NCBI GenBank assembly: GCA_041565275.1
Contig: JBFGVE010000118.1
Location: 1-9,260, forward strand
Direction of reading: 5' to 3'
DNA from: CAWUKT01 sp041565275
GTDB lineage: Bacteria; Bacteroidota; Bacteroidia; J057; JADKCL01
DNA length: 9,260 bases
Made by a program: the position numbers and the translations under genes. A model generated the notes under the pieces. It did not search any database, had not been told where the DNA came from, and saw nothing but the letters and a program-made list of their open reading frames with translations. Positions 1-6,993 of the stretch are shown here, one piece after another. The first letter of the stretch is position 1; each line of letters begins with the position of its first letter.

Positions 1-149
1 GGATTGAATTGATCTTCCATTGGTTTTTGAATCTCAATAAACACCTTCTGAATTCTAAACCGTGGTAGATTGTGAACAGTGATTTCGATCAACGTATAGA
101 AAACTAGGCAGAATTAGATGCGATTGCCCTAGCGGGGATCCATACTATT

Positions 150-179
150 TTTGTAAAAGGATGAGAATTCGTATATTCG
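150..179 (+). promoter_or_regulatory. Candidate Bacteroidota-type promoter of rpsT
   Basis: TTTG at 150-153 is followed after 18 bases by TATATTCG at 172-179, a 7-of-8 match to the Bacteroidota -7 box TAnnTTTG. The spacing is slightly short of the usual 19-21. Transcription would begin at about 185-187 and leave a leader of roughly 40 bases before rpsT. A second -7-like octamer, TATATTTA at 186-193, lies just downstream and could be an alternative. Assignment is by motif and position only. Confidence 0.5.
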
Positions 180-212
180 CGCTCCTATATTTACAACTCA
201 GAATTTTCAACT

Positions 213-217
213 AGAGG
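213..217 (+). promoter_or_regulatory. Shine-Dalgarno-like site of rpsT
   Basis: AGAGG lies six bases upstream of the ATG at 224. It supports that start and stands out because the other genes in this window have no comparable purine-rich site at normal spacing. Confidence 0.5.
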
Positions 218-223
218 TTAATT

Positions 224-478
224 ATGGCTAATAGTCCACAGGCAAAAAAGAGAATTCGGCAAAACGCTGTTCGCCGTCTGCGCAATCGGTACCGGTTGTC
301 TTCTACTCGCACAGCGATCAAGCAACTTAAAAATGCAGAAGGAAGGGAAGCTGCGGAAAAGCTCCTTCCCCGTACGATTTCTTTGGTTGACCGCTGTGTA
401 AAAAGCAATATCTTCCACAAGAATAAAGCTGCGCGCATCAAAAGCCAATTGTATAAACACGTTGCTAGCATAGACTGA
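224..478 (+). CDS. rpsT: 30S ribosomal protein S20
   Basis: This is small-subunit ribosomal protein S20, a helical protein that binds 16S rRNA directly and acts early in 30S assembly. The 84-residue length is normal for bacterial S20. The N-terminus MANSPQAKKRIRQNAVRRLR is the family signature, followed by RNRYRLSSTRTAIK and a lysine/arginine-rich C-terminal helix (HKNKAARIKSQL at about 66-77) that contacts rRNA. The start is fixed by the conserved MAN beginning and the AGAGG six bases upstream. It is transcribed alone on the plus strand and converges with the minus-strand DUF2079 gene, with 72 bases between the two stop codons. I saw no strong hairpin plus T-tract in that gap. Confidence 0.97.
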   Translation: MANSPQAKKRIRQNAVRRLRNRYRLSSTRTAIKQLKNAEGREAAEKLLPRTISLVDRCVKSNIFHKNKAARIKSQLYKHVASID

Positions 479-550
479 GTCCTCTCAATCAACTGAACAA
501 ATGTGAGCTGACTGTTTTGGCTTGCACCCACACAGCAATTCGAAAAGGGT

Positions 551-2023
551 CTAGTTCGGCATTTTGCCAATCCGCTGCAACACCACAACCTTTCCTTCAT
601 CCATCAAGGTTTTCCAACTGCCTTCTGCTTTCATTTTCAACAGCGTGGCATCAACCTCTTCGGGAGTTGAAGGATAACATTCGTATCCACGGGTGATGAC
701 CACATATTCCGCATCCTCTACCCTGGGAAACATGTAGGCTTTATCCCGCATCGACAAATGAGGTAGGACAGTGTTAGAAGCTGAGACCGGCACATGGGAA
801 GGCACCATTTTAATCGCTTTCCTTAATCGTATCAGACTGATCTCATCTTGTTTCCAGTGATTCCAGGAAAAGACATTTTGATTTGTAGCCCGGTAGTAAG
901 GAGTGTGCCGTGCCCGGAAAGAATAGAAGGTGCTTCCCAACGTCAGTAAAACCGCCGCAATCGCTATTGTGTACTGGAGCTTGGGAGTTCCCCGATTTAT
1001 AATCCAGCTAAATACCGCCAGACTCAGGATTGGGACCAACTCAATGCAATAATGGCCGTTGATTCCCCAAGTACCTGGCTTATCTGAAAAGACTTTTTGT
1101 CCAATAATCGGAAACGTCATGAGAAGATACTGAGGTCGGACCAGAAGGAAAAGCCCTCCGGAGAGCAGAATCATTTGGTAAAGTTCCAGTTTTAAGGGAT
1201 CAAGGTGAGAATCCTCTGGGATATGATTGGTGTAGAGCAAATGAAATGCATATAAGGGTCTGGTAATCAATGTTTTAATGGCACCTCCGAAGCCCTCCCC
1301 CAGTATCGAATACTTGAAATGTTTGTAGGTAATACCCTCCGGCTGAAAAGCAGGCAAAATCACCTGCATGACTAAGACAAAATATAGGCCAGAGAAGACC
1401 GTAAAAGCCACTCCCATCTTTAATTTTTGCCGGTCTTTTCTGTAATGAAATGTTAAGCCCAACATAATGAATACCCCCCAGATCGCCATATTTTCCTTGC
1501 TCATCAACAGGAGAAGTAGAAAGATCCCAGCCGCCTTGAAATTGCCTTTCCCAAAGTAGTGTACAAGCCAAGGGAGGAACATAGCCCCAACTACATTGTT
1601 GTGGTAGTCAAAAGCCAATGCGGAATACACTCCCCATATCGAGAGAAAGTGGATCATGGCTAGGTGGGGTAGCCAAGGTGCTTCGGTACGGCAGCGAACA
1701 AAAATAAAAGCTCCATATCCTCCGAATAATAGAGCGAAGATCTGAACCAGAAGCAAGGTATATTGCCCGAATATGTAACGCAGCGGTGCAATAATGAACA
1801 TAATAGGTTCAAAGTGGTCTCCTAATGTATATTCCAAATCATTCCACCAGATATCGTATCTATTGAGCCGGAACTCAGAGTAGTCGAAAATAGCCTTGTT
1901 GAAGTAAGCTAGGTCCCAACCATAGGTCCGGAAAAGAAAGTGGTTAACGAGGGAGATACAGGCAAAAAGGCAAAAGAAACCGATTAGGATGACCAGTACA
2001 CTCCTGCGTTGTTTCAGCGTCAT
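551..2023 (-). CDS. DUF2079 family multi-spanning membrane protein (putative GT-C-type transferase)
   Basis: With the start chosen here the product has 490 residues. The N-terminal ~365 residues are very hydrophobic with about nine or ten likely membrane segments, the first at about 9-31. The last ~120 residues (from about 370) are soluble and probably periplasmic. Visible DUF2079 hallmarks are GWDLAYFNKAIFDYS at 35-49 with an acidic residue (D37) in the first external loop, GDHFEPIMF at 68-76, FDYHN at 138-142 and NTVLPHLSMRDKAYMFP in the C-terminal domain. The architecture and early acidic loop resemble GT-C lipid-sugar-dependent glycosyltransferases, but no activity is established for the family to my knowledge. 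An in-frame ATG at 2110 would add 29 residues and overlap the upstream gene by 32 bases. I prefer 2023 because the extra segment is not hydrophobic and mostly reads the upstream gene's tail and the spacer in another frame. It is the last gene of a three-gene unit. Confidence 0.85.
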   Translation of the reverse strand: MTLKQRRSVLVILIGFFCLFACISLVNHFLFRTYGWDLAYFNKAIFDYSEFRLNRYDIWWNDLEYTLGDHFEPIMFIIAPLRYIFGQYTLLLVQIFALLFGGYGAFIFVRCRTEAPWLPHLAMIHFLSIWGVYSALAFDYHNNVVGAMFLPWLVHYFGKGNFKAAGIFLLLLLMSKENMAIWGVFIMLGLTFHYRKDRQKLKMGVAFTVFSGLYFVLVMQVILPAFQPEGITYKHFKYSILGEGFGGAIKTLITRPLYAFHLLYTNHIPEDSHLDPLKLELYQMILLSGGLFLLVRPQYLLMTFPIIGQKVFSDKPGTWGINGHYCIELVPILSLAVFSWIINRGTPKLQYTIAIAAVLLTLGSTFYSFRARHTPYYRATNQNVFSWNHWKQDEISLIRLRKAIKMVPSHVPVSASNTVLPHLSMRDKAYMFPRVEDAEYVVITRGYECYPSTPEEVDATLLKMKAEGSWKTLMDEGKVVVLQRIGKMPN

Positions 2024-2078
2024 GGTATAGGCTTGTAATGGCTCCACAGTAAAAGTCTTTAAAAAACAATTCCACCCC

Positions 2079-3419
2079 CTACCGGCCTTCCCCCTTAACG
2101 GCCTTATCATAGTTCGGGTTCTTAATTAACTCTTCATAATTTTCCGGGTAGGAAATTTTTCCGAATGTCGCTTTGTAAGCTGCTGCGGTCATCGAATCAT
2201 AGTGAATGATCCCTTTGGTATATTGCCAGGTCTGGAAGGCATTGAGAACTCCAAAAATGGCGATCAGGCTGAGCACGGAATAAAATAGCCTTATTTTGGG
2301 GTAAACAGTAGTCAATAGGCTTGCCAGCCCAAAGGAGAGCACAGGAAACAGGTCAATGAATGGCCTTAGTCCAAAGGAACCCCCATACCACCAACACCAC
2401 CAGGAGACGATCACATAAGTCGAAGCGATGAAAAATATGGCAAAAGGCAAAACCCATTCTTTAGTAATGCGATGAATTCGGAACATCCCAGCCAAAGCAA
2501 GGGTCATCACCGGGGTATAGATGAGCCATCCTTTGCGAAATCCAAACCAAGCTTTGAAGAAGACGGGCTGATCAAAGAAAAAGCCTTCTTCTCCATAGGA
2601 ATAAAACACCCATTCTCCAGTAAAGTGGTACCAATAGATCAATTGGGGGGTCACTACAAGCAGGACGCCTAAAGGCCAGACCAGAATTTTCTGCCAATGC
2701 CTTCGCCACCATTGGAGTTTTGCCCGATTCAGGTCGTAAAGGATTGGGATCATCCAGACTAAAAAGTGGTTGGGGCGGATCAAAAAGATCATTCCACCTG
2801 TCAGTGCAAGAGAAAAAGCCAAAATCCAGGTTGGGGTCTTATGAAACCGGAAAGTGAGGTATAGGAACAAGCTCAAGAGAGAGAAAACATAGACATGAGG
2901 CATGGGACCCTGGCCCACAGAATAATAAAAGAGATTGGTACACAGTACGAGAGTCAGTAAGGTAATAGCCGTAACCTGATCGCTGAAGTAGCAGAGCAAG
3001 AGTTTTCGGAGAATGAGCAAGCCTAGAAAGAGGTAAACAATCGAACCGATTTGAATCCAGAGTTCGTAAGGCCAGGAATAGCCGTCTGCCAAGGCACCAC
3101 AGAGATAAGCGGTAGCGTGTCCGGCAAAGAAAAAAGGGGTGTACATGATAGCCAGTCCCATGGTGTACTTCTGAACATAGGCTCCCTCCTGGGTCATGTG
3201 ACCCCAGATCTTATCCTGCCAAAACGGACTAGTGCGGGCATAGGCCATGCTCAGGTCACCATAGATAAATGTGGCTGGGACATAACTATAATACTGGACC
3301 ACATCCTGCTGTAACACCTCGTCATCCTCAAACTTGTGCCCGATTGTTACCATTAATACCATTAATAGTCCACTCAGGTAGATCGCCATCTTGGAGTAAG
3401 AACTGAAGTTGAATTTCAT
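2079..3419 (-). CDS. Unnamed GT-C-like multi-spanning membrane protein
   Basis: This is a 446-residue integral membrane protein with about ten hydrophobic segments (for example 11-27, 86-110, 122-142, 150-166, 174-190, 198-230, 245-262, 300-313, 322-340, 377-395). After the first segment an external loop carries an acidic cluster and DVVQYYSYVP at about 39-48, where GT-C glycosyltransferases keep their catalytic Asp. Near the end a Trp/Gly-rich stretch (WWCWWYGGSFG at 340-350) leads into RPFIDLFPVL, a pattern often seen in uncharacterised GT-C-like proteins of Bacteroidota. I infer a transferase that uses a polyprenyl-phosphate sugar on the periplasmic side; I do not recognise a named family. 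The start codon lies three bases after the stop of the upstream glycosyltransferase 2 gene (TGACCTATG), so the two are probably translationally coupled. The DUF2079 gene follows after a 55-base gap. Confidence 0.75.
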   Translation of the reverse strand: MKFNFSSYSKMAIYLSGLLMVLMVTIGHKFEDDEVLQQDVVQYYSYVPATFIYGDLSMAYARTSPFWQDKIWGHMTQEGAYVQKYTMGLAIMYTPFFFAGHATAYLCGALADGYSWPYELWIQIGSIVYLFLGLLILRKLLLCYFSDQVTAITLLTLVLCTNLFYYSVGQGPMPHVYVFSLLSLFLYLTFRFHKTPTWILAFSLALTGGMIFLIRPNHFLVWMIPILYDLNRAKLQWWRRHWQKILVWPLGVLLVVTPQLIYWYHFTGEWVFYSYGEEGFFFDQPVFFKAWFGFRKGWLIYTPVMTLALAGMFRIHRITKEWVLPFAIFFIASTYVIVSWWCWWYGGSFGLRPFIDLFPVLSFGLASLLTTVYPKIRLFYSVLSLIAIFGVLNAFQTWQYTKGIIHYDSMTAAAYKATFGKISYPENYEELIKNPNYDKAVKGEGR

Positions 3420-3422
3420 AGG

Positions 3423-4466
3423 TCAACCTGAACCAATTTCTGATCCCTTCCCCCTCTGTTTAGTGATTTCTTTAATTTCCAGGGTTTTGCCATAGTTCCT
3501 TCCCTGATCCAAATGCTCATTTTCATTCAAACCCATCAGATTCGACTCAGCCACTACGTACAAAGGTCTTTCCCGAACATTTGCACCAATCCGGGCCAAG
3601 TATTCGCCAATGATTCCAATCCCAATGAGTTGAATACCTCCTACAAAGAGGATGCTGACCATGGTTGAGGCCCAGCCCCTTACATAATCGTCCAAAAATA
3701 AGAAAGAGAACAGAGAATAAAGAATAACTAAAAATGTCACCCCGGAAACTGCCATACCGCTCCAGAAGACAAACCTCAAAGGCACCTCGCTGAAAGATGT
3801 AATACCATCAATAGCGAAGCGGATCATTTTCCGGTAGGTATAACTAGTCCTTCCCGCCTTGCGTTCATCCCGGTCGTATTCTACTGCTGTTTGCCGGAAA
3901 CCAGCCCAACTGATCTGCCCTCTCAAAAATTTATTTTGCTCTGGCATCCTCTTTAAAACTTCCACCACCTTCCGGTCAATGATCCTGAAATCCCCCGTAT
4001 CCAAAGGGATATCAATATTGGTCAACCGCGACATCAAACGATAGAACCACTTGGCTGTAAACCTCTTTAACCAACTTTCTCCTTTCCGGCTCCTTCGTTT
4101 GGCATAAACCACCTCAAAACCTTCACGGTACTTTTTGTACAATTCTGCAATCACCTCTGGCGGATCTTGCAAATCAGCATCAATAATCACCACGGCCATC
4201 CCCAAACTGACATCTAAACCTGCTGTTACCGCAATCTGGTGCCCAAAATTTCGACTCAGGTCGAGAAACCAAACCGCCTTGTCCCGGGCAGCCAACTCTC
4301 GAATGAGAACCATCGATTGGTCCTCGCTTCCATCGTTGACGAATACCAGCTCATAGGACAATCCAAGTTCAGAAACCACCTGTTTCAAGCGGTCGTACAA
4401 GGCCGGAATGTTGTCCTCTTCATTGTGAATGGGGATAACAATCGAGATTTCAGGTCGAGAGAGCAT
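3423..4466 (-). CDS. Family 2 glycosyltransferase, GtrB/DPM1-like (polyprenyl-phosphate sugar synthase)
   Basis: The 347-residue product is expected to move a sugar from a nucleotide donor to a polyprenyl phosphate at the cytoplasmic face of the inner membrane. The GT-A domain covers about 5-225, with SIVIPIHNEEDNIP at 8-21, the VNDGS nucleotide-binding motif at 43-47, the metal/donor motif DADLQDPP at 96-103, DTGDFR at 156-161 and the acceptor-side GRTSYTYRKM at 205-214. Two C-terminal membrane helices (about 232-256 and 268-288) and GEYLARIGANVRERPLYVV at 287-305 match the GtrB/ArnC-type layout. A hydrophilic tail of about 35 residues beyond that is longer than usual. It is the first gene of the unit with the two polytopic membrane proteins, which are plausible users of its lipid-linked product. 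No GtrA-type flippase gene is next to it. The sugar cannot be read from sequence. Confidence 0.92.
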   Translation of the reverse strand: MLSRPEISIVIPIHNEEDNIPALYDRLKQVVSELGLSYELVFVNDGSEDQSMVLIRELAARDKAVWFLDLSRNFGHQIAVTAGLDVSLGMAVVIIDADLQDPPEVIAELYKKYREGFEVVYAKRRSRKGESWLKRFTAKWFYRLMSRLTNIDIPLDTGDFRIIDRKVVEVLKRMPEQNKFLRGQISWAGFRQTAVEYDRDERKAGRTSYTYRKMIRFAIDGITSFSEVPLRFVFWSGMAVSGVTFLVILYSLFSFLFLDDYVRGWASTMVSILFVGGIQLIGIGIIGEYLARIGANVRERPLYVVAESNLMGLNENEHLDQGRNYGKTLEIKEITKQRGKGSEIGSG

Positions 4467-4470
4467 AAGG

Positions 4471-4478
4471 CAAAAGTA
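4471..4478 (-). promoter_or_regulatory. Candidate -7 promoter box, four bases before the GT2 start codon
   Basis: On the minus strand TACTTTTG is a perfect match to TAnnTTTG and is followed by CCTT and then the ATG at 4466. A start site five to seven bases past the box would fall at or next to the ATG, giving a leaderless or nearly leaderless mRNA. No clear TTTG is seen at the -33 position; a CCCG...CGGG dyad (about 4487-4500 on the plus strand) lies in the expected spacer region. Confidence 0.45.
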
Positions 4479-4603
4479 ATTATTTCCCCGTTTAACCGGG
4501 TGGAATACATCCTAAATGGTATACAGCCCAATAAGGGTATCATTATTGTTATTAAGACAGAAGCGTTAGCCCTGTGGTTTGATGGAACTTGAAGGCGAGC
4601 CTC

Positions 4604-4718
4604 AACCGTGTCACCGGTTTCAGGGAAAACTTCTCATACTGGGGTGTGGTAGTGGATAATCTCTCGGAGATTCCGATCCGAGGTTAGCCACCCGGGAACA
4701 CTTCTGAATTGAGTGTCC
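4604..4718. other. Intergenic run of inverted repeats between the two glycan operons
   Basis: The 252-base gap at 4467-4718 has no supported gene. Its half nearest the aminotransferase gene holds three possible stem-loops: AACCG/CGGTT at 4604-4608 and 4615-4619 (loop of 6); AATCTC/GAGATT at 4658-4663 and 4667-4672 (loop of 3), or as an alternative CTCGGA/TCCGAG at 4663-4668 and 4677-4682; and GGAACACT/AGTGTCC at 4695-4702 and 4712-4718 (one bulge, loop of 9), which ends directly against the aminotransferase stop codon. None is followed by a T-tract on the minus strand, so they are not classic intrinsic terminators. They may still mark the 3' end of the upstream transcript. Confidence 0.3.
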
Positions 4719-5870
4719 TCAAGTATGGTGAAGGAAATTTTTTACGGCGAGGCAAACCGTTTCCAACTCCTCGTCTCTGATTCCTGTAGAACAAGGCAAA
4801 CTCAGAGAATGCTCGTAGATGTGGTGACTGTTATCCACCTGGCTGAGATAGAGACAATCCGAAAAGGGAGGTAATCGGTTCATAGGGATCCATAACTTCC
4901 GAGATTGGATATCATTCGCCTCCAGGGCACTTTCCAGCCTCCGCACATTGGGGTGCTGGACGGTGATCAACCAATGATTGGGTCTTACTTCGTCTGGGTA
5001 AGCAATGAATTCAATATCCATTCCTGCAAAGGCCTCTTGATAGTACTTCCAGATCTTGGTTTTGCGATCTATAAACTCCTCCAGCCGTTCTAGTTGAGCC
5101 AGGCCCACTGCAGCGGCTAGGTTGGTCATCTTATAGTTGTAGCCAACCTCATCGTGAAGGTATTCCTGATAATGCCGTCTAGCTTGGCTGGCCAAGGTAC
5201 GGGCGTATTCCGCTTCAGCGGGATCATCGGTCAGCACTGCCCCACCACCACCTGTGGTCATAATCTTGTTCCCATTGAAGCTGAGGGCTCCAATTTTCCC
5301 GAAGGTACCAAGATGTTGGCCATTCAGCATAGAGCCCATTCCCTCCGCCGCATCTTCAATCACCGGGATTCCATATTGCTCACCTAGAGCCATCATGCGG
5401 TAGATGTCGCAAGGGTATCCCAATATATGCACCGCTAGCAAACCACTGATCCGCTTTCCCGAAGCCCGATGGACCCGTTGCCCACTCCGCTTTTCGGTCT
5501 CATTCTCCAAAAATTCTTCAACCAGATCAAGGTCCATCTGCCAAGTATCAGAATTGACATCTACCAATATTACCTCTGCCTCTAGGTAATAAACCGGATT
5601 GATACTGGCGACAAATGTAAGGTTAGGCGCAAGGACTAGATCGCCGGATGAAACACCCCCGACCTTGAGTGCTAAATGAAGAGCCGCCGTTCCAGAATTG
5701 GTCGCAACAGCAAATCTGGCACCACAATATTCTTCCAGAGCGTCTTCAAAAGCCCTCACATCAAGACCAGCCGTGGAAACCCATCCTGAGTCCATTGCCT
5801 GGAGCACTAACTCCTTTTCGCGAGGACCAATGTTGGGAGTGGAGAGTGGGATCATATTGGTTTCAAGCAT
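4719..5870 (-). CDS. DegT/DnrJ/EryC1/StrS sugar aminotransferase, LegC-type
   Basis: This is a PLP-dependent aminotransferase expected to convert the 4-keto group of a nucleotide-linked deoxysugar to an amine, using glutamate, in the cytoplasm. The 383-residue length is normal. Visible features are the PLP-phosphate loop NSGTAALHLAL at 58-68, the ring-contacting Asp in PVIEDAAEGMGS (D173), the catalytic Lys in SFNGNKIMTTGGGG (K202), and NEVGYNY-like DEVGYNYKMTNLAAAVGLAQL at 240-260 (variant first residue). The insert ENETEKRSGQRVHRASGKRI at about 122-141, before the central strand, and the overall pattern match the LegC branch used for UDP-linked bacillosamine- or legionaminic-type amino sugars; the exact sugar is not certain. 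Its ATG overlaps the stop of the upstream SDR gene by eight bases, indicating coupling. An internal ATG at 5855 (MIPLSTPNI) is also a credible start and resembles family N-termini. Confidence 0.93.
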   Translation of the reverse strand: MLETNMIPLSTPNIGPREKELVLQAMDSGWVSTAGLDVRAFEDALEEYCGARFAVATNSGTAALHLALKVGGVSSGDLVLAPNLTFVASINPVYYLEAEVILVDVNSDTWQMDLDLVEEFLENETEKRSGQRVHRASGKRISGLLAVHILGYPCDIYRMMALGEQYGIPVIEDAAEGMGSMLNGQHLGTFGKIGALSFNGNKIMTTGGGGAVLTDDPAEAEYARTLASQARRHYQEYLHDEVGYNYKMTNLAAAVGLAQLERLEEFIDRKTKIWKYYQEAFAGMDIEFIAYPDEVRPNHWLITVQHPNVRRLESALEANDIQSRKLWIPMNRLPPFSDCLYLSQVDNSHHIYEHSLSLPCSTGIRDEELETVCLAVKNFLHHT

Positions 5871-6840
5871 TTATGTACTTCAAGTCATCGGGATCAGTCA
5901 GGATACTACTTTGCACAAGTTTGTGAATTTCAGCGATGCCAACCGGGACACGCTTCCCTATCCGATAGTCCAGTTCTTCTCGGATTCGGGAAAAATCAAT
6001 GCGATAATTACGGAGGTCATTCCCCAAACTGGTCTTAAAGGTTACCTCTGAATTTGGGACAAGCCGTATGATCTTTTCAACCAAACTCCGCTTGGTATAG
6101 TTCTCTTTTGAGTCTCCGACATTGTAGACTTTTCTATTCATTGAGACTGGGCCCGCTTCCAGCACCCGAACTACCGACTGTGCCAGGTCATCCACATGGC
6201 AATAGGGCCTCCAGGTATCTGATCCGAAAATGAACAAGGGCCTTCCCAAGGTCAGATCACGGGCAAAGTGATTGACCGAGAGGTCAAACCGTACCCTCGG
6301 TGAGAGACCATATGCGGTGGCAAATCTGAGTATGGTACAGGGAGTTGCTCTCTGTACCAATAAATACTCTTCAAATGAAACCTTTAGTCGGGCGTAATGA
6401 GACTGGGGGTGAAGGGAGGAATTTTCACTGAGCAAAGGATCTTTTGCCCCTTCCATGATCCCATAGTTTGAACAGGTGGAGGCAAAGATAAAATGTTGGA
6501 TTTTTGCACTTGTAGCAGCTTGAAACAAGGACTTGGAGGCATCATCCATCACCTCGGTAGCCTCTTCAGAATACAGCTTACAAGCCTTTTCACCCACGAT
6601 GGCCGCCAGATGGACCACCGCAAACATTCCCTGTAAAGCCTTTGCAACTAACCTCTCATTCCTGACATCTCCGGGGATGAATTCAAACCGTTCATGGGAA
6701 ATGATTTCTACCAACGACTCTCCACCAAAAAGCAGGCTATCCAATCCCCGGACCTGATAACCCCTGTCCAAAAGTTGTCGACAGAGAACCGAACCTATAT
6801 ACCCAGCCGCTCCCGTTACTAAGATCCCATAACCAGACAT
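5863..6840 (-). CDS. NAD(P)-dependent nucleotide-sugar epimerase/reductase, extended SDR
   Basis: This 325-residue extended SDR protein probably acts on a nucleotide sugar in the cytoplasm. The Rossmann glycine motif TGAAGYIG is at 9-16, the strand-end GLDSL at 32-36, GDVRN at 57-61 and VVHLAA at 75-80. The active site has Ser/Thr in FASTCSNYG (119-127) and YxxxK at Y149-K153. RPYCHVDDLA at 211-220 is the usual substrate-side motif. The STCSNYG segment lacks the Asp/Glu pair found in 4,6-dehydratases (TDEVYG-like), so epimerase or reductase is more likely than dehydratase. I chose the ATG at 6840 because it places the Rossmann strand at residue 5 and has a -7 box four bases upstream. An upstream in-frame start at 6891 would add 17 residues that include the promoter box. 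It overlaps the aminotransferase gene by eight bases and heads that unit. Confidence 0.88.
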   Translation of the reverse strand: MSGYGILVTGAAGYIGSVLCRQLLDRGYQVRGLDSLLFGGESLVEIISHERFEFIPGDVRNERLVAKALQGMFAVVHLAAIVGEKACKLYSEEATEVMDDASKSLFQAATSAKIQHFIFASTCSNYGIMEGAKDPLLSENSSLHPQSHYARLKVSFEEYLLVQRATPCTILRFATAYGLSPRVRFDLSVNHFARDLTLGRPLFIFGSDTWRPYCHVDDLAQSVVRVLEAGPVSMNRKVYNVGDSKENYTKRSLVEKIIRLVPNSEVTFKTSLGNDLRNYRIDFSRIREELDYRIGKRVPVGIAEIHKLVQSSILTDPDDLKYINA

Positions 6841-6844
6841 CCCA

Positions 6845-6852
6845 CGAAGATA
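6845..6852 (-). promoter_or_regulatory. Candidate -7 promoter box, four bases before the SDR start codon
   Basis: On the minus strand TATCTTCG matches TAnnTTTG at seven of eight positions and is followed by TGGG and the ATG at 6840. This is the same spacing as at the GT2 gene. The -33 element is weak: CTTG occurs 23 bases upstream, which is somewhat too far. If real, the mRNA would be leaderless and the 6840 start is confirmed. Confidence 0.4.
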
Positions 6853-6993
6853 TGAAATTAACCAGCTTAGGATTCCAAGAAGGATAGACAAAGCTTAGCC
6901 GGATGTTGAAATTGGGACAGCGATGGATTACCGATTGAGTTGCTAGAAGCCAAGGCTAATTCTACTTTCTACCTATGCGTTTTTGTAGGAGCT

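Noticed and set aside
104..132. Imperfect inverted repeat CTAGGCA / TGCCCTAG followed by a short T-run, as a terminator
   Set aside because: The stem has a bulge and a 14-base loop, the T-run is about 15 bases further on, and no gene is shown to end here.
479..550. Terminator between the convergent rpsT and DUF2079 genes
   Set aside because: The only pairing seen (GTGAGC with GCTTGCAC around 501-528) is weak and bulged, with no T-tract directly after it.
2024..2110. N-terminal 29-residue extension of the DUF2079 protein from the ATG at 2110
   Set aside because: The extension is not hydrophobic, overlaps the upstream gene and reads spacer sequence; family members start just before the first membrane segment.
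4239..4592. Plus-strand open frame across the start of the GT2 gene and the gap
   Set aside because: It is largely antisense to a well-supported gene, and its product shows no recognisable motif.
6944..6964. Hairpin TAGAA..GCC-GGC..TTCTA after the OmpA-family gene as a terminator
   Set aside because: The stem has a three-base bulge and a two-base loop, with no T-tract on the minus strand.
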